From Bin80 sp965116685 (GTDB lineage: Bacteria; Bacteroidota; Rhodothermia; Rhodothermales; Bin80): 64,000 nucleotides of DNA. Below are positions 1 through 8,403 of this stretch, piece after piece. How positions within the stretch are numbered: the first letter of the stretch is position 1; every line of letters starts with the position of its first letter. The notes below the pieces were generated by a model. The model was not told the DNA's origin. It made no database searches and was given only the letters and a program-made list of their open reading frames with translations. The stretch spans positions 2,480,001-2,544,000 of the forward strand of contig OZ220707.1 of NCBI GenBank assembly GCA_965116685.1. Direction: 5' to 3'. The translations under genes were made by a program, and so were the position numbers.

Positions 1-5
1 GATAC

Positions 6-146
6 AAGGCCTGATTGGTGCCATTATTGCCAATTTGTGAAAATAGCCATCAAATAAAGAAATCCCCATTGGGAGTGCCTTAAATGGGGATAGAAGGCCC
101 GATCAGCGTCATTTTGGGTGATTTGTGAAAATAACCATCAAATAAA
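6..146. repeat. Pair of imperfect direct repeats with a hairpin between them
   Basis: Two units of about 52 bp (6-58 and 94-146) share an AAGGCCTGAT-like start and a nearly identical tail (ATTTGTGAAAATARCCATCAAATAAA pattern, with one difference in the second half). Their starts are 88 bp apart. Between them ATCCCCAT (62-69) and ATGGGGAT (84-91) form an 8-bp inverted repeat. The whole lies in the non-coding first 237 bases, downstream of the minus-strand gene at 238. Terminal repeats of a mobile element or duplicated regulatory sites are both possible; the sequence alone does not decide. Confidence 0.55.
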
Positions 147-237
147 ACTTGCTCCCATCTAGAGAGAATTAAAGAGGTAAGTCAGGTTCGGTGATGCCTA
201 CAGAGATGAAAGCAGTGCTAACACATGTTAATCGTAA

Positions 238-1758
238 TCACGACATGCGAGTGACTACGTTATATTCCTGATCATCTGCAGCACCTCCTGCCCAGTAGGG
301 AAGGTATTCCATGAATTTTCGCCCTGCGTTTGGATTTGCGGGTACAATGTCTCCAGCAGCCAAGGCCTCGCTCAAGAACCGTGATGCCTTAGCGCTGTTT
401 CGTTGATCCATGCCAAATCTTTGTCGAACGGTAGTATTAGTTATACTGGCTCCTTCATCTGCATATCGTAGGCAAGCATGTAGGTAAATAGCCCGTATAC
501 GATCGTCAGAATTCATTTTAGATAATGGCTTGGCTCCATAAATCGTAACACGTGTGCTGTTGCTGATTACATCAATTCGTGGAGCTGGCAACTGTCGGAT
601 TTCAATTTCATGCACGATCTTGTCCCATCCGCTCCCAAGTTCTTCACAAATGCCAAATCTTCGAAGGAGCGCAGCCAACGCCTCGTTACGTGATTTTGGA
701 GGGGCATTTACGAAAAGTTTCGAGTCTACCAGAGGTGCACCAGGATTCAGCACTTCTATGCGATCCTCGAATATTTCAACCAATGGCCCAGTGCCTCTTT
801 CAGTCAGGTCTTGATGAATTAGCGCATTTGCAATCGCTTCCCGAACCGCGATGGTCGGGAAGCGTGGTTCCTGTTTTCTGATCCCACCATTGAAAGTCTC
901 ATCAATGGGTGCAAGCTTATTTACGTAATCAATAATACTGGCAAATCCTGCTGCATAACCCACTGGAAGTTCTTCTTGACGACTCTCATGGTATCTTGCT
1001 GCCCCCGAATATTTGACAATCCTCGTTGACTTACGACCCAACGAGTCTATATCTCTCAGATTTCGTGCAAATGCCAGGAAGCCCAGATTCAAAATATCCC
1101 ATGATCCATCGTCACGTTGACTTATAAAATTTTCTTGCTGTAGTGCTTGAAGTGTCTGCGATGTGCGTGGAGGTATCGGAATCTTCGCTATATTGAAATA
1201 TGATTCGTAGTCCAGTAAGTCTAGCACATCAGAATCTTGCACACACTCAATGGCAATCCCTTTTTCAAAGGTTCTACTATTTGACAAACGCCAAAGCAGG
1301 CTTTCCTTTTCGGGAAAATGATTTAGATTTCTGGTATGAGATCCTACGCGGATATATGCTTCGTTGTCAAATCTAACAGGCCGGTCAAGTGCACGGGGAA
1401 TCAATAGCACTACCACAGACTTGCCGTCCACGATATCTGTATGGAAGTGGAAATCTATCGAAGGGTTGAGCCTCTGAGATAGCCAGTGATCAAGGTCCTC
1501 CTTTTTTACTCGCTTCGAATCAGGCTTGAACGTGGTCCCAATGATCTGATGGTTCCCATCTTGAATCCCCCAGACGATATAACCATTAGATTTTCCAGAA
1601 ATTGCGGCTGCATTTGCGATTGCAGAAATGTTCTGGCCGAGTTTCTTCGGTTCAGCGTAGTTGAGCTTGAATTCAAACCATTCTGTTTCTCGGGGGTGTG
1701 CACAGAGTCGTTTTACGAGAGCAGGAATATTCTTTGTGGCAGTCATCTCATGTTCCAC
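238..1758 (-). CDS. AlbA_2 / HATPase_c_4 domain protein (Schlafen- or RecG-like putative regulator)
   Basis: The 506-residue protein has an N-terminal AlbA_2 (Schlafen AAA_4-type) domain at about residues 20-150, seen in ETEWFEFKLN, the Gly-rich strand IVWGIQDG and the AYIRVGS strand. A GHKL-like ATPase segment follows at about 300-390 (VREAIANALIHQDL, then EDRIEVLNPG and ELGSGWDKI). The C-terminal 100 residues resemble a winged helix. This is the common 'ATP-binding / putative DNA-binding' architecture, often annotated as RecG-like; exact roles are mostly unknown, and some relatives occur in defence islands. The longest frame starts at a GTG (1758); an ATG four codons in (1746) is equally plausible. 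No operon partner is visible because the next gene upstream is separated by an inverted repeat. Confidence 0.8.
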   Translation of the reverse strand: MEHEMTATKNIPALVKRLCAHPRETEWFEFKLNYAEPKKLGQNISAIANAAAISGKSNGYIVWGIQDGNHQIIGTTFKPDSKRVKKEDLDHWLSQRLNPSIDFHFHTDIVDGKSVVVLLIPRALDRPVRFDNEAYIRVGSHTRNLNHFPEKESLLWRLSNSRTFEKGIAIECVQDSDVLDLLDYESYFNIAKIPIPPRTSQTLQALQQENFISQRDDGSWDILNLGFLAFARNLRDIDSLGRKSTRIVKYSGAARYHESRQEELPVGYAAGFASIIDYVNKLAPIDETFNGGIRKQEPRFPTIAVREAIANALIHQDLTERGTGPLVEIFEDRIEVLNPGAPLVDSKLFVNAPPKSRNEALAALLRRFGICEELGSGWDKIVHEIEIRQLPAPRIDVISNSTRVTIYGAKPLSKMNSDDRIRAIYLHACLRYADEGASITNTTVRQRFGMDQRNSAKASRFLSEALAAGDIVPANPNAGRKFMEYLPYWAGGAADDQEYNVVTRMS

Positions 1759-1940
1759 CGAAGTGGATCAGGAATACATTTACCCCTTTGCGAACTCAAT
1801 CATGGCGCCATGGTTCGAATTTGGGCATGCAAAAGGAGCCCCTGTAAGGAAGTCATACTTGTCGTTGAATCATTATCAGATCACAGGGAATATCGCGGTA
1901 GTTGCAGAATCTTCTCTAAAATACAAGAGGCTGGAAGGAC

Positions 1941-1981
1941 ATGACATAAGCATCCTTCAAACCGATGGGTGCTTATGTCAT
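1941..1981. terminator. 12-bp perfect inverted repeat after the outer-membrane barrel gene
   Basis: ATGACATAAGCA (1941-1952) and TGCTTATGTCAT (1970-1981) pair perfectly over 12 bp with a 17-base loop. It lies 15 bases past the stop codon of the minus-strand barrel gene and upstream of the AlbA gene. No T-run follows on either strand, so it may be a 3'-end stabilising hairpin or weak terminator rather than a canonical Rho-independent terminator. Confidence 0.5.
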
Positions 1982-1995
1982 ATCCTTCGCTCGGG

Positions 1996-4743
1996 CTAAA
2001 TCCCGAACAAACCCCCTCCAAGTGCACTCAAACGGTAGGATAGCCGTAGCATGACATAGCGGCCAAGTGTCTCTGTGCGCTGTTCAGAAATGAAACTCGC
2101 AGAATTATTGAAGGCTACAGACAGGTTCTGGTTGAGCAGGTCGTTGATCTCAAGTTCCACAGAGGCACGCTCATCCATGAACAAGCGCTCAAAAGAGAGG
2201 CCGACTAACGCCTTGTTCTCGACGTTTCCAAATACATCCCGGTCGTAGGTCTGATACCGAAATTCAGAACCGATCGTCCAATTGAATGCCGGGTGCCATT
2301 GTACATCGAATGAATACGATGTGTTAATGTAGCGCTGGTTCAGGTCTGTATTGAGTGAATAATCAAGATCATTATAGGTGCCGGAAATACTAGCTTCCAG
2401 TCCAACGATGTCTTGGTTTCGGTTCGAGATAGAAAGCCCCAAACGGTTGCGCAGGATCCGAGAGGAATTCTCGTTCGAGTTGATGAACTCAGAACCGGTG
2501 GTAATGGTGAGGTTGTTGTTCCATCTCACCGCAATATTGAGCGGTCGAACCGGTATACCCACATTCGTAAACACCGAGGTGGTCCAGCCTGCATCAGAGT
2601 TGATCGCGCTGACGCTTTGGCGTAGCGATTCATCAATAATTCGCGTTGGCACAATTTGGTCGCGTGCATAGGTTGTACTGATGGTCGCAAATATATTGAG
2701 TTGTGTCCAGGGATCGAATGACTTAAACTGTCCAGAAAACATATGCCTGGACTCGGGCTCAAGGTCGGGATTCCCGACATATATCCGAAGTGGGTCGCTA
2801 TTGTCCGTAAATGGCTGCAGTTCTTGTAGGGACGGCTCACGAGTCACAGCCCGATAGCTTACTTCAATATGCTGGTTTTCCTTTAATGCTCTTTCGTATC
2901 GTAGCTGCGGCAAAAGATGTGTGTAGCTGGCCTGTACAGGGGGCAGACCGATTTTCGTTGTGCCGTCAAGTTGAGATTGCTGTAAACGAACTGCTAGGGT
3001 AAGAAATCCAAGACTTCCTTCACGATTCAGTTGGAGTCCCGCTCTGTAATAGGTATACGTTCGTTCGAAGGCATTACTGAGCTCAGAGTTCAGCAGACGT
3101 TCATCATTCCTTGTGTCATAGAAGCGCTTATCATTTTCACGCCGGGAGAAGTCCCGTTCACCAAACGCCAGAAGGGAAAAGCCGCTTTTTAGCGGTTGAG
3201 TCAAAGACAGCTTAAGATCTGCCTCTTCACTCTTTCCGAATAGGTCCTGATCTTGCTGAACCTCCTCCCAAGTCATCAGATTACCCGTTCCGGCAAAGCC
3301 GGTGCGAGTGGATAGCGCGGTGACTTCATCATTATCTGATAGGCTGAATCGAGTTGTCGCGACCAGGCTGGCCCCGCTCTCCGAGATTTTCTTTCTCCAA
3401 GTCAGCGTTCCGTTTCCACTGAGGTTGGTAGCGTGTTGATCAACCGCCCTGTGTGCCTCATTGAGTAGAGATTGCTGACGGCCAAAAGTCTGCTGAAGCC
3501 CTGTTTGTTCTGCATTCGATGAATTCCATCGCACTGAAGCTCGGGAGCGAATTTGATGCCCTGGCGACAGCTGTACCTGTGCATTCAGGTTCACTCTGTG
3601 TCCGAGGTTATCTGAATCTAAAGCGGAGGATCCTTCGCCGTAGGCGGCGATATTTGCGTCTGCAAGTTCATGCCGCTGGTTCGTACCGTTTTGTACCCGC
3701 TGCAATTGATCAACAAAGTAGCTGCCGCGCAAATAGTTGTTTTTGGTAAAGTCATGCCCGGCATTGAGCCCAACTGCGATTGACTCCACAAATCCACCAG
3801 AATTTGTAGCGGAAGCTGCGTTGCGGAGTATTGCACCATCTGTAAAGCCGCCAGCCACGACCAATCCTAGAAGATCAGCAATTCCAAAACCTGCCTGGCC
3901 GGTGTTATTTGCATTACCGATGAGTGAAAGCTGTGTATCGGGTGAGAAGCGCATCAGGTTCAGGCGTGTGTCGTAGCGCCCACCCGAGCTTTGTTCTCCT
4001 CCAATGGCTCCAGATAGATTCCCCATGAGCCCCTGCTTGGAATCTTCCTTGAGTAAAAGATCAATCGTCTTTTCTTCCTCACCATCAGGGATGCCAGTGA
4101 ACTCTGCTTCGTCGCTATCCTTATCATAAACCTGAACCTTATCCACTGCTTCTGCAGGTAAGTTTTTCGTGACTGCGGAAGGGGTGTCAGCAAAGAATTC
4201 TTTCCCATCAACCAAGATATTCTCAACGGTTTCGCCCAGCGCCTTAACGGTGCCATCATCCTCTACCTCTATGCCAGGTAATCGCTTGAGTAGATCCTCT
4301 ACCACATCATTCGGGCGTACCGCAAATGCATTGGCATTGTATTCCAGGGTATCACGCTTTACGACAAAGGGGACATGATCAGCGCTAACAATGACTTCTC
4401 CCAATTCTTCCGAGAGTTCAGACATCGTCAGTTTGCCCACATCTACGTTTTCATCAAGAATCTCAATATTTTGACGCAGGGTTGCAAAACCAACGTACGT
4501 GATTTGCAGGATATACGTATCCGCAACCACACGTCTCAGCGTGAAGCCACCATCTGAGGCCGTGGTGGTGAATTTTGCCATCACCGAATCAGCATGAGTC
4601 AGAAGAACTACCGTAGCCTGAGGCAAAGGGAGATCTTCGTGGTCAACCACGACACCAGTCACATCAAACCGTTCGGTTTGAGCAGCCGTAGGAACTGCCA
4701 CAAAAAGAAGGAATACGATTCCTACAAGGTTTCGAAGGTTCAT
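1996..4743 (-). CDS. Outer-membrane beta-barrel protein, TonB-receptor-like, with carboxypeptidase-regulatory-like domain
   Basis: The 915-residue protein has a signal peptide ending in VPTAAQ (about residues 1-21). A carboxypeptidase-D regulatory-like Ig fold follows (about 27-110: VTGVVVDHEDLPLPQATVVL, then the DGGFTLRRV strand). A plug-like region (about 125-220, with DLLKRLPGIEV and ILVDGKEFF) precedes a long barrel rich in alternating aromatic strands that ends in YRLSALGGGLFGI. This matches the outer-membrane beta-barrel family (OMP_b-brl_3 type) of Bacteroidota, which differs from classical SusC receptors. It lies 9 bases downstream of the GLPGLI gene and is probably cotranscribed with it, a recurrent pairing in Bacteroidota. 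The substrate is unknown. Confidence 0.88.
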   Translation of the reverse strand: MNLRNLVGIVFLLFVAVPTAAQTERFDVTGVVVDHEDLPLPQATVVLLTHADSVMAKFTTTASDGGFTLRRVVADTYILQITYVGFATLRQNIEILDENVDVGKLTMSELSEELGEVIVSADHVPFVVKRDTLEYNANAFAVRPNDVVEDLLKRLPGIEVEDDGTVKALGETVENILVDGKEFFADTPSAVTKNLPAEAVDKVQVYDKDSDEAEFTGIPDGEEEKTIDLLLKEDSKQGLMGNLSGAIGGEQSSGGRYDTRLNLMRFSPDTQLSLIGNANNTGQAGFGIADLLGLVVAGGFTDGAILRNAASATNSGGFVESIAVGLNAGHDFTKNNYLRGSYFVDQLQRVQNGTNQRHELADANIAAYGEGSSALDSDNLGHRVNLNAQVQLSPGHQIRSRASVRWNSSNAEQTGLQQTFGRQQSLLNEAHRAVDQHATNLSGNGTLTWRKKISESGASLVATTRFSLSDNDEVTALSTRTGFAGTGNLMTWEEVQQDQDLFGKSEEADLKLSLTQPLKSGFSLLAFGERDFSRRENDKRFYDTRNDERLLNSELSNAFERTYTYYRAGLQLNREGSLGFLTLAVRLQQSQLDGTTKIGLPPVQASYTHLLPQLRYERALKENQHIEVSYRAVTREPSLQELQPFTDNSDPLRIYVGNPDLEPESRHMFSGQFKSFDPWTQLNIFATISTTYARDQIVPTRIIDESLRQSVSAINSDAGWTTSVFTNVGIPVRPLNIAVRWNNNLTITTGSEFINSNENSSRILRNRLGLSISNRNQDIVGLEASISGTYNDLDYSLNTDLNQRYINTSYSFDVQWHPAFNWTIGSEFRYQTYDRDVFGNVENKALVGLSFERLFMDERASVELEINDLLNQNLSVAFNNSASFISEQRTETLGRYVMLRLSYRLSALGGGLFGI

Positions 4744-4752
4744 GTACCGGTG

Positions 4753-5550
4753 CTATTGTCTGATAAAAATGCTTTTCACCGCTCCAGAGGGAATAGCATC
4801 TTGCATTCGTTCTTTTACAAGGGCATCAAATTCCTCTTGAGTCATCTGTCGTCCCTTCTCGGGGGTTGTGATTTCGACTTCTGTGTCCAGAGTAATTGAG
4901 TTGGCTTCGTACATCTTACGGCCATCATCAATCGACAGTACGAGAATGAGACCGGGGAGTCCTCCATAGTGTTCTGGGCCGAGTGGTACTGGAATTTCAG
5001 GTGTGAACCACGCGTCTACTGACACAGAATCCACAGTAGCTGTAGCCTTGATCACACGACGATCAAGGAAGGCCCCCTCTTCGGTGGACAGTTTCCATTT
5101 TATCAAAGGCAACTCACCCGTGATTAAAAAGTCGCGGCCGAGAAAACGGTAATGATCCGTGTACAGGCCTTCGTCAATATCCGTCACTGAGGTGATAAGG
5201 TTTGGAGCACCACTGCCACCCACTCCGGCAACCCGCATTTTGATCGTCATCCCATCAGCCGTGGAGCCGCTAATATCAGCACTAACGGTTTTATCGTCTG
5301 TCTCAACACGGCGAACACTGGCCATGAATGCATCATTGAAGTCCATGGAATACAGCGCAGAATCCGCTTTTGGGAGCATTTCCTGAAACTTCGCCATTTC
5401 GGGAGGCAGCTCAATATCTATCTTGATTGTACGCGTGTACGTTACTGTGCCTGATTGTGCTGCACAGAATTGGACTATAAATATTGTTAGGGCCGTAAAA
5501 GACCATATGAAAACATTTTTTGAAAAAAGGGACTGACGAACCATTCGCAT
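4753..5550 (-). CDS. GLPGLI family periplasmic protein
   Basis: The family-naming motif is present as YGGLPGLILVL near the C-terminal third, within a domain of about 230 residues following a signal peptide (IFIVQFCAAQS). The open frame extends to 5793, but the upstream 81 residues are charged and unlike a secretion signal, so the ATG at 5550 (or 5544, two codons later) is preferred because it places the hydrophobic signal at the N-terminus. GLPGLI proteins are of unknown function and are typically encoded beside outer-membrane barrels, as here (9-base gap, same strand). The pair probably forms one transcription unit concerned with surface transport or metal or peptide handling; that role is inference. 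Confidence 0.85.
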   Translation of the reverse strand: MRMVRQSLFSKNVFIWSFTALTIFIVQFCAAQSGTVTYTRTIKIDIELPPEMAKFQEMLPKADSALYSMDFNDAFMASVRRVETDDKTVSADISGSTADGMTIKMRVAGVGGSGAPNLITSVTDIDEGLYTDHYRFLGRDFLITGELPLIKWKLSTEEGAFLDRRVIKATATVDSVSVDAWFTPEIPVPLGPEHYGGLPGLILVLSIDDGRKMYEANSITLDTEVEITTPEKGRQMTQEEFDALVKERMQDAIPSGAVKSIFIRQ

Positions 5551-5907
5551 TACACAGGTGATTTTATTGCAGGGATGATGAGTCCTTCTCGTCCTTAATG
5601 GGCAGGATATGACGAGAACGATGGATTTACGTAAAATATTGTCAGAAAGGCCAACTGATTCAGGCTGCGTCCCGATCAACGTACCGTGCAACGATGCGGT
5701 TCCAAGTATGGGTATAGATCCGGTAGGCAAAGGTACTCCTCGCAGATCATGGCTCGTCTTGAAAAATTTTCTGTGCAATAATTTGCTGTGCAATGGGGTT
5801 GTATATTTGTGTATGACCGTTGTATCGGTTTATGACATGCTCAATCTCAGTACAGTATTCAAGGCTGTGGTCTGCCAACAGCAATAAATAGAAGTAGCCT
5901 CCCTCCA
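5551..5907. other. Intergenic divergent promoter region (357 bp)
   Basis: This spacer separates the divergent GLPGLI/barrel unit and the lipoprotein gene, so it should carry promoters for both. I see no RNA gene, strong inverted repeat or convincing coding frame in it; the upstream extension of the GLPGLI frame lacks any secretion-protein character. Confidence 0.5.
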
Positions 5908-6996
5908 ATGAAATTCTCCATCTCGGCATTATTACATCTCTGTATATCTGGACTGTTGATTTGCTTGATTGCTGGCTGCAATTCAAGGTCTACGGTTGAC
6001 CAAGTCCTGGTCCCCACTCATGCGGACTTTGGAGATCTTTTTGTGTTGGAGGATACGATCCAAATCGATCATTCGGTGCTGTTTGGTACCAGATGGACGC
6101 TGGATGTGAATTCTGTGGGGGAGCTCTTGGTACTGGATCCCCCAAGCCAGGGTGTCTACCTGTTTTCCCCGGACGGCACGTTCATACGGAAGATGGCAAT
6201 TACCGACTGTAATCCAGAGGCAGCATTCAATTTCTTTGCACACGCTACATTTCTGAATGATTCGCATATTGCCGTTTTGAATAACAAAGGGGTGATCGTT
6301 TTCAATCGAGATGGAGAGTGTGTTCAAGCCATTGTCGACAGTGATTTTGCGACAAATACACAGGGGATTTGCTCACACCGGGACACGATATTTGTGATGC
6401 CTAGTAACGTCTGGGATAGTACGGCCATTCGAGCCTACAGTCCAGACTTAACCCTTATGGATCAGTTTTCACTTCCCTCTCCAGAGTTTCCAGAACGGGC
6501 ATCTGTTATGCTGACACATCACGGGGCTGCTATGGCATGCTTTGACGACGATGTTTGGTGGGTATATTCAGAAAGTTTTGATGCGAGTCCCCGGCTGTCC
6601 TCCACGAAACTTCCCCGATTTATGCCGGATTTTTTCGTGGAGCGGACCCAGGATTACCCAGACTTCGAGGTGGTGGACCAGTCTAATTTTCGGAGGATTA
6701 CCGAGATGATTCGCGAAGCAGAAGCTCAAGCAACGTCCGTGCAGGGCGTGTACGCGCTCGATAACGAGACACGTATGATCGTCTATGGTGGTACTGAATT
6801 TGATTTGGGTACAGGAGCAGTCATTGCCAGCCACGGGGATCGTTTTTCAGCTGTCAGCACATGGCTTTCGGAAGGACCAAAGGCCGTCGGGAACGGGAGA
6901 TTGTATATGGCGGGTGATCCAGAAGATCAACCTACTGGAGAAGCCACGAATCCCCCGATCATCCGCTATCGGTTTATTCCACCATCGGATGGGTGA
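5908..6996 (+). CDS. Exported lipoprotein, 6-bladed beta-propeller-like
   Basis: The N-terminus is a lipoprotein signal with the lipobox LIAGC (lipidated Cys24). The remaining 338 residues contain repeated strand-turn units such as GELLVLDPPSQGVYLFSPDG and HIAVLNNKGVIVFNRDGE, characteristic of the 6-bladed beta-propeller lipoproteins (NHL/BF3871-like) common in Bacteroidota. No catalytic motif is apparent. It is a single gene divergent from the GLPGLI unit, convergent with the HsdR-N-like gene, and separated from that gene by 296 non-coding bases in which I saw nothing notable. The exact function is unknown; surface binding is the usual guess. Confidence 0.7.
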   Translation: MKFSISALLHLCISGLLICLIAGCNSRSTVDQVLVPTHADFGDLFVLEDTIQIDHSVLFGTRWTLDVNSVGELLVLDPPSQGVYLFSPDGTFIRKMAITDCNPEAAFNFFAHATFLNDSHIAVLNNKGVIVFNRDGECVQAIVDSDFATNTQGICSHRDTIFVMPSNVWDSTAIRAYSPDLTLMDQFSLPSPEFPERASVMLTHHGAAMACFDDDVWWVYSESFDASPRLSSTKLPRFMPDFFVERTQDYPDFEVVDQSNFRRITEMIREAEAQATSVQGVYALDNETRMIVYGGTEFDLGTGAVIASHGDRFSAVSTWLSEGPKAVGNGRLYMAGDPEDQPTGEATNPPIIRYRFIPPSDG

Positions 6997-7292
6997 CGGG
7001 TCTATTTTCGTGCGCGGATGACATCTGACCGTCGCGACACACAAGAGATTCGATTTTCTGAGAGCACTCGCTACAGGACCGGTCTAGGTTGGCATCCAAG
7101 ATTTTAATATTCAGTAATACAGGGGGCGTCCGAGTGCAAAGAATTCCCGTCCGTTATTGAGTGTGAACTCTGGGTATTTAGCCATTTTTTCTCTGATCAG
7201 ATTTTTGCTCGTGCGGTGGGAATTCGACTAAAATTTTAAATCATACTTTGTCTGCACATTCCAGACAGTTAACCAGCTTGTCCCACTGACCG

Positions 7293-8375
7293 TTAAGCTT
7301 GAGATAGGAGAAATGACACACGCTCTCGCAGTTCTTCCCGCAGGTTATGGATGTCCTTTATTGAAGTGATCGGAGTTCTTTCCCAAGAGGAGCTTTCATT
7401 TGGTATATCAATTGATTTCTTCTTGATACCGAAGTAGAAGCGGCAAATAGCTTTGCGGGAGTTGTTGTCCAGCAAGATATTGCAATATGCAGTTTTGTCT
7501 GCCAGAAATATCCTGTCCACATCAATAAGATCTATGACCAAGGATTGAACGATATGATATCCCAGGATTTCGTCCTCAGTCGTCACGATGCCGGATCTCT
7601 CATCATTATCCTCATCCTCTTCACCAGGGGTAGGTCCAGTCCTCTTGTTTTCGTCTGACTCGTTATCCAAGGCCAACTTTAGCCGCTTCTGGACACGATC
7701 ATTTATGAATTCCCGAAATGCTTCTTGGGTAATACCCGCGAATGAATCCCTAACCTTCTTGGTTCTTTTTCCCTCGTAGACTTGAGTAAGAATAAAAAGA
7801 ATGAAAGCGTTGTTTGGTCGCTTCAATTGATCAGATAGAACTTGCTTGATTGAGGTGATATATTTTACTCTAGTTGCGGTATGAATTGATGTCTCTAGAT
7901 CAAATGCTGATTTGGAAAAAATTTTCAAGTTTTTGGCAATTTCTTCTGTCACATCCTCAAGAAGATTAAACTCCATAAAAGGACTGCGATCCATCTTATT
8001 CGGTTCGTCAAGATCAGAATAGAACTGGTAGAATAAGCCATTCGTTAAAACCCCGAATCTCGCCTCCGTTGATGTAAAATATCGAAATAGCTGTGCCGCA
8101 TTTTTCTGAGACAATTCCGAATCCGACGATTTGCATTCAATGAGTATGATAGGTGCTCCTTGTTTGAGGATTGCATAGTCTACCTTCTCACCTTTCTTCT
8201 GGCCAACATCAGCATCGTACTCGGGGACTACCTCGGCAGGGTCAAATACATCATACCCCAGCGTTCCAAGAAATGGCAGTACCAGGGCTGTTTTGGTAGC
8301 TTCTTCAGATTCTGCTTTTTCGGCAGCTGATTGTGCGCGGGATGCAAGTGCCCGGAGTTTATCAATGAAGTCCAT
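7293..8375 (-). CDS. Stand-alone HsdR N-terminal-like restriction nuclease
   Basis: The N-terminal 150 residues match the type I restriction HsdR_N / PD-(D/E)XK fold: Asp67 in VDYAI, Glu80-x-Lys82 in IECKSS, and the RecB-type QxxxY signature (Gln95 to Tyr99, AAQLFRYF). The remaining 210 residues are a charged alpha-helical segment, then a C-terminal domain with EDEILGYHIVQ and alternating strands. No helicase, HsdM or HsdS gene is nearby, so this is one of the widespread solitary HsdR_N proteins of about 350 residues with unproven function, possibly defence. The start at ATG 8375 is supported by the conserved N-terminal helix. An ISL3 element sits 21 bases upstream of the start, which probably removes or replaces the native promoter. 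Confidence 0.8.
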   Translation of the reverse strand: MDFIDKLRALASRAQSAAEKAESEEATKTALVLPFLGTLGYDVFDPAEVVPEYDADVGQKKGEKVDYAILKQGAPIILIECKSSDSELSQKNAAQLFRYFTSTEARFGVLTNGLFYQFYSDLDEPNKMDRSPFMEFNLLEDVTEEIAKNLKIFSKSAFDLETSIHTATRVKYITSIKQVLSDQLKRPNNAFILFILTQVYEGKRTKKVRDSFAGITQEAFREFINDRVQKRLKLALDNESDENKRTGPTPGEEDEDNDERSGIVTTEDEILGYHIVQSLVIDLIDVDRIFLADKTAYCNILLDNNSRKAICRFYFGIKKKSIDIPNESSSWERTPITSIKDIHNLREELRERVSFLLSQA

Positions 8376-8403
8376 GATTACTAGCTATTGGTATAAGTTT
8401 ATT

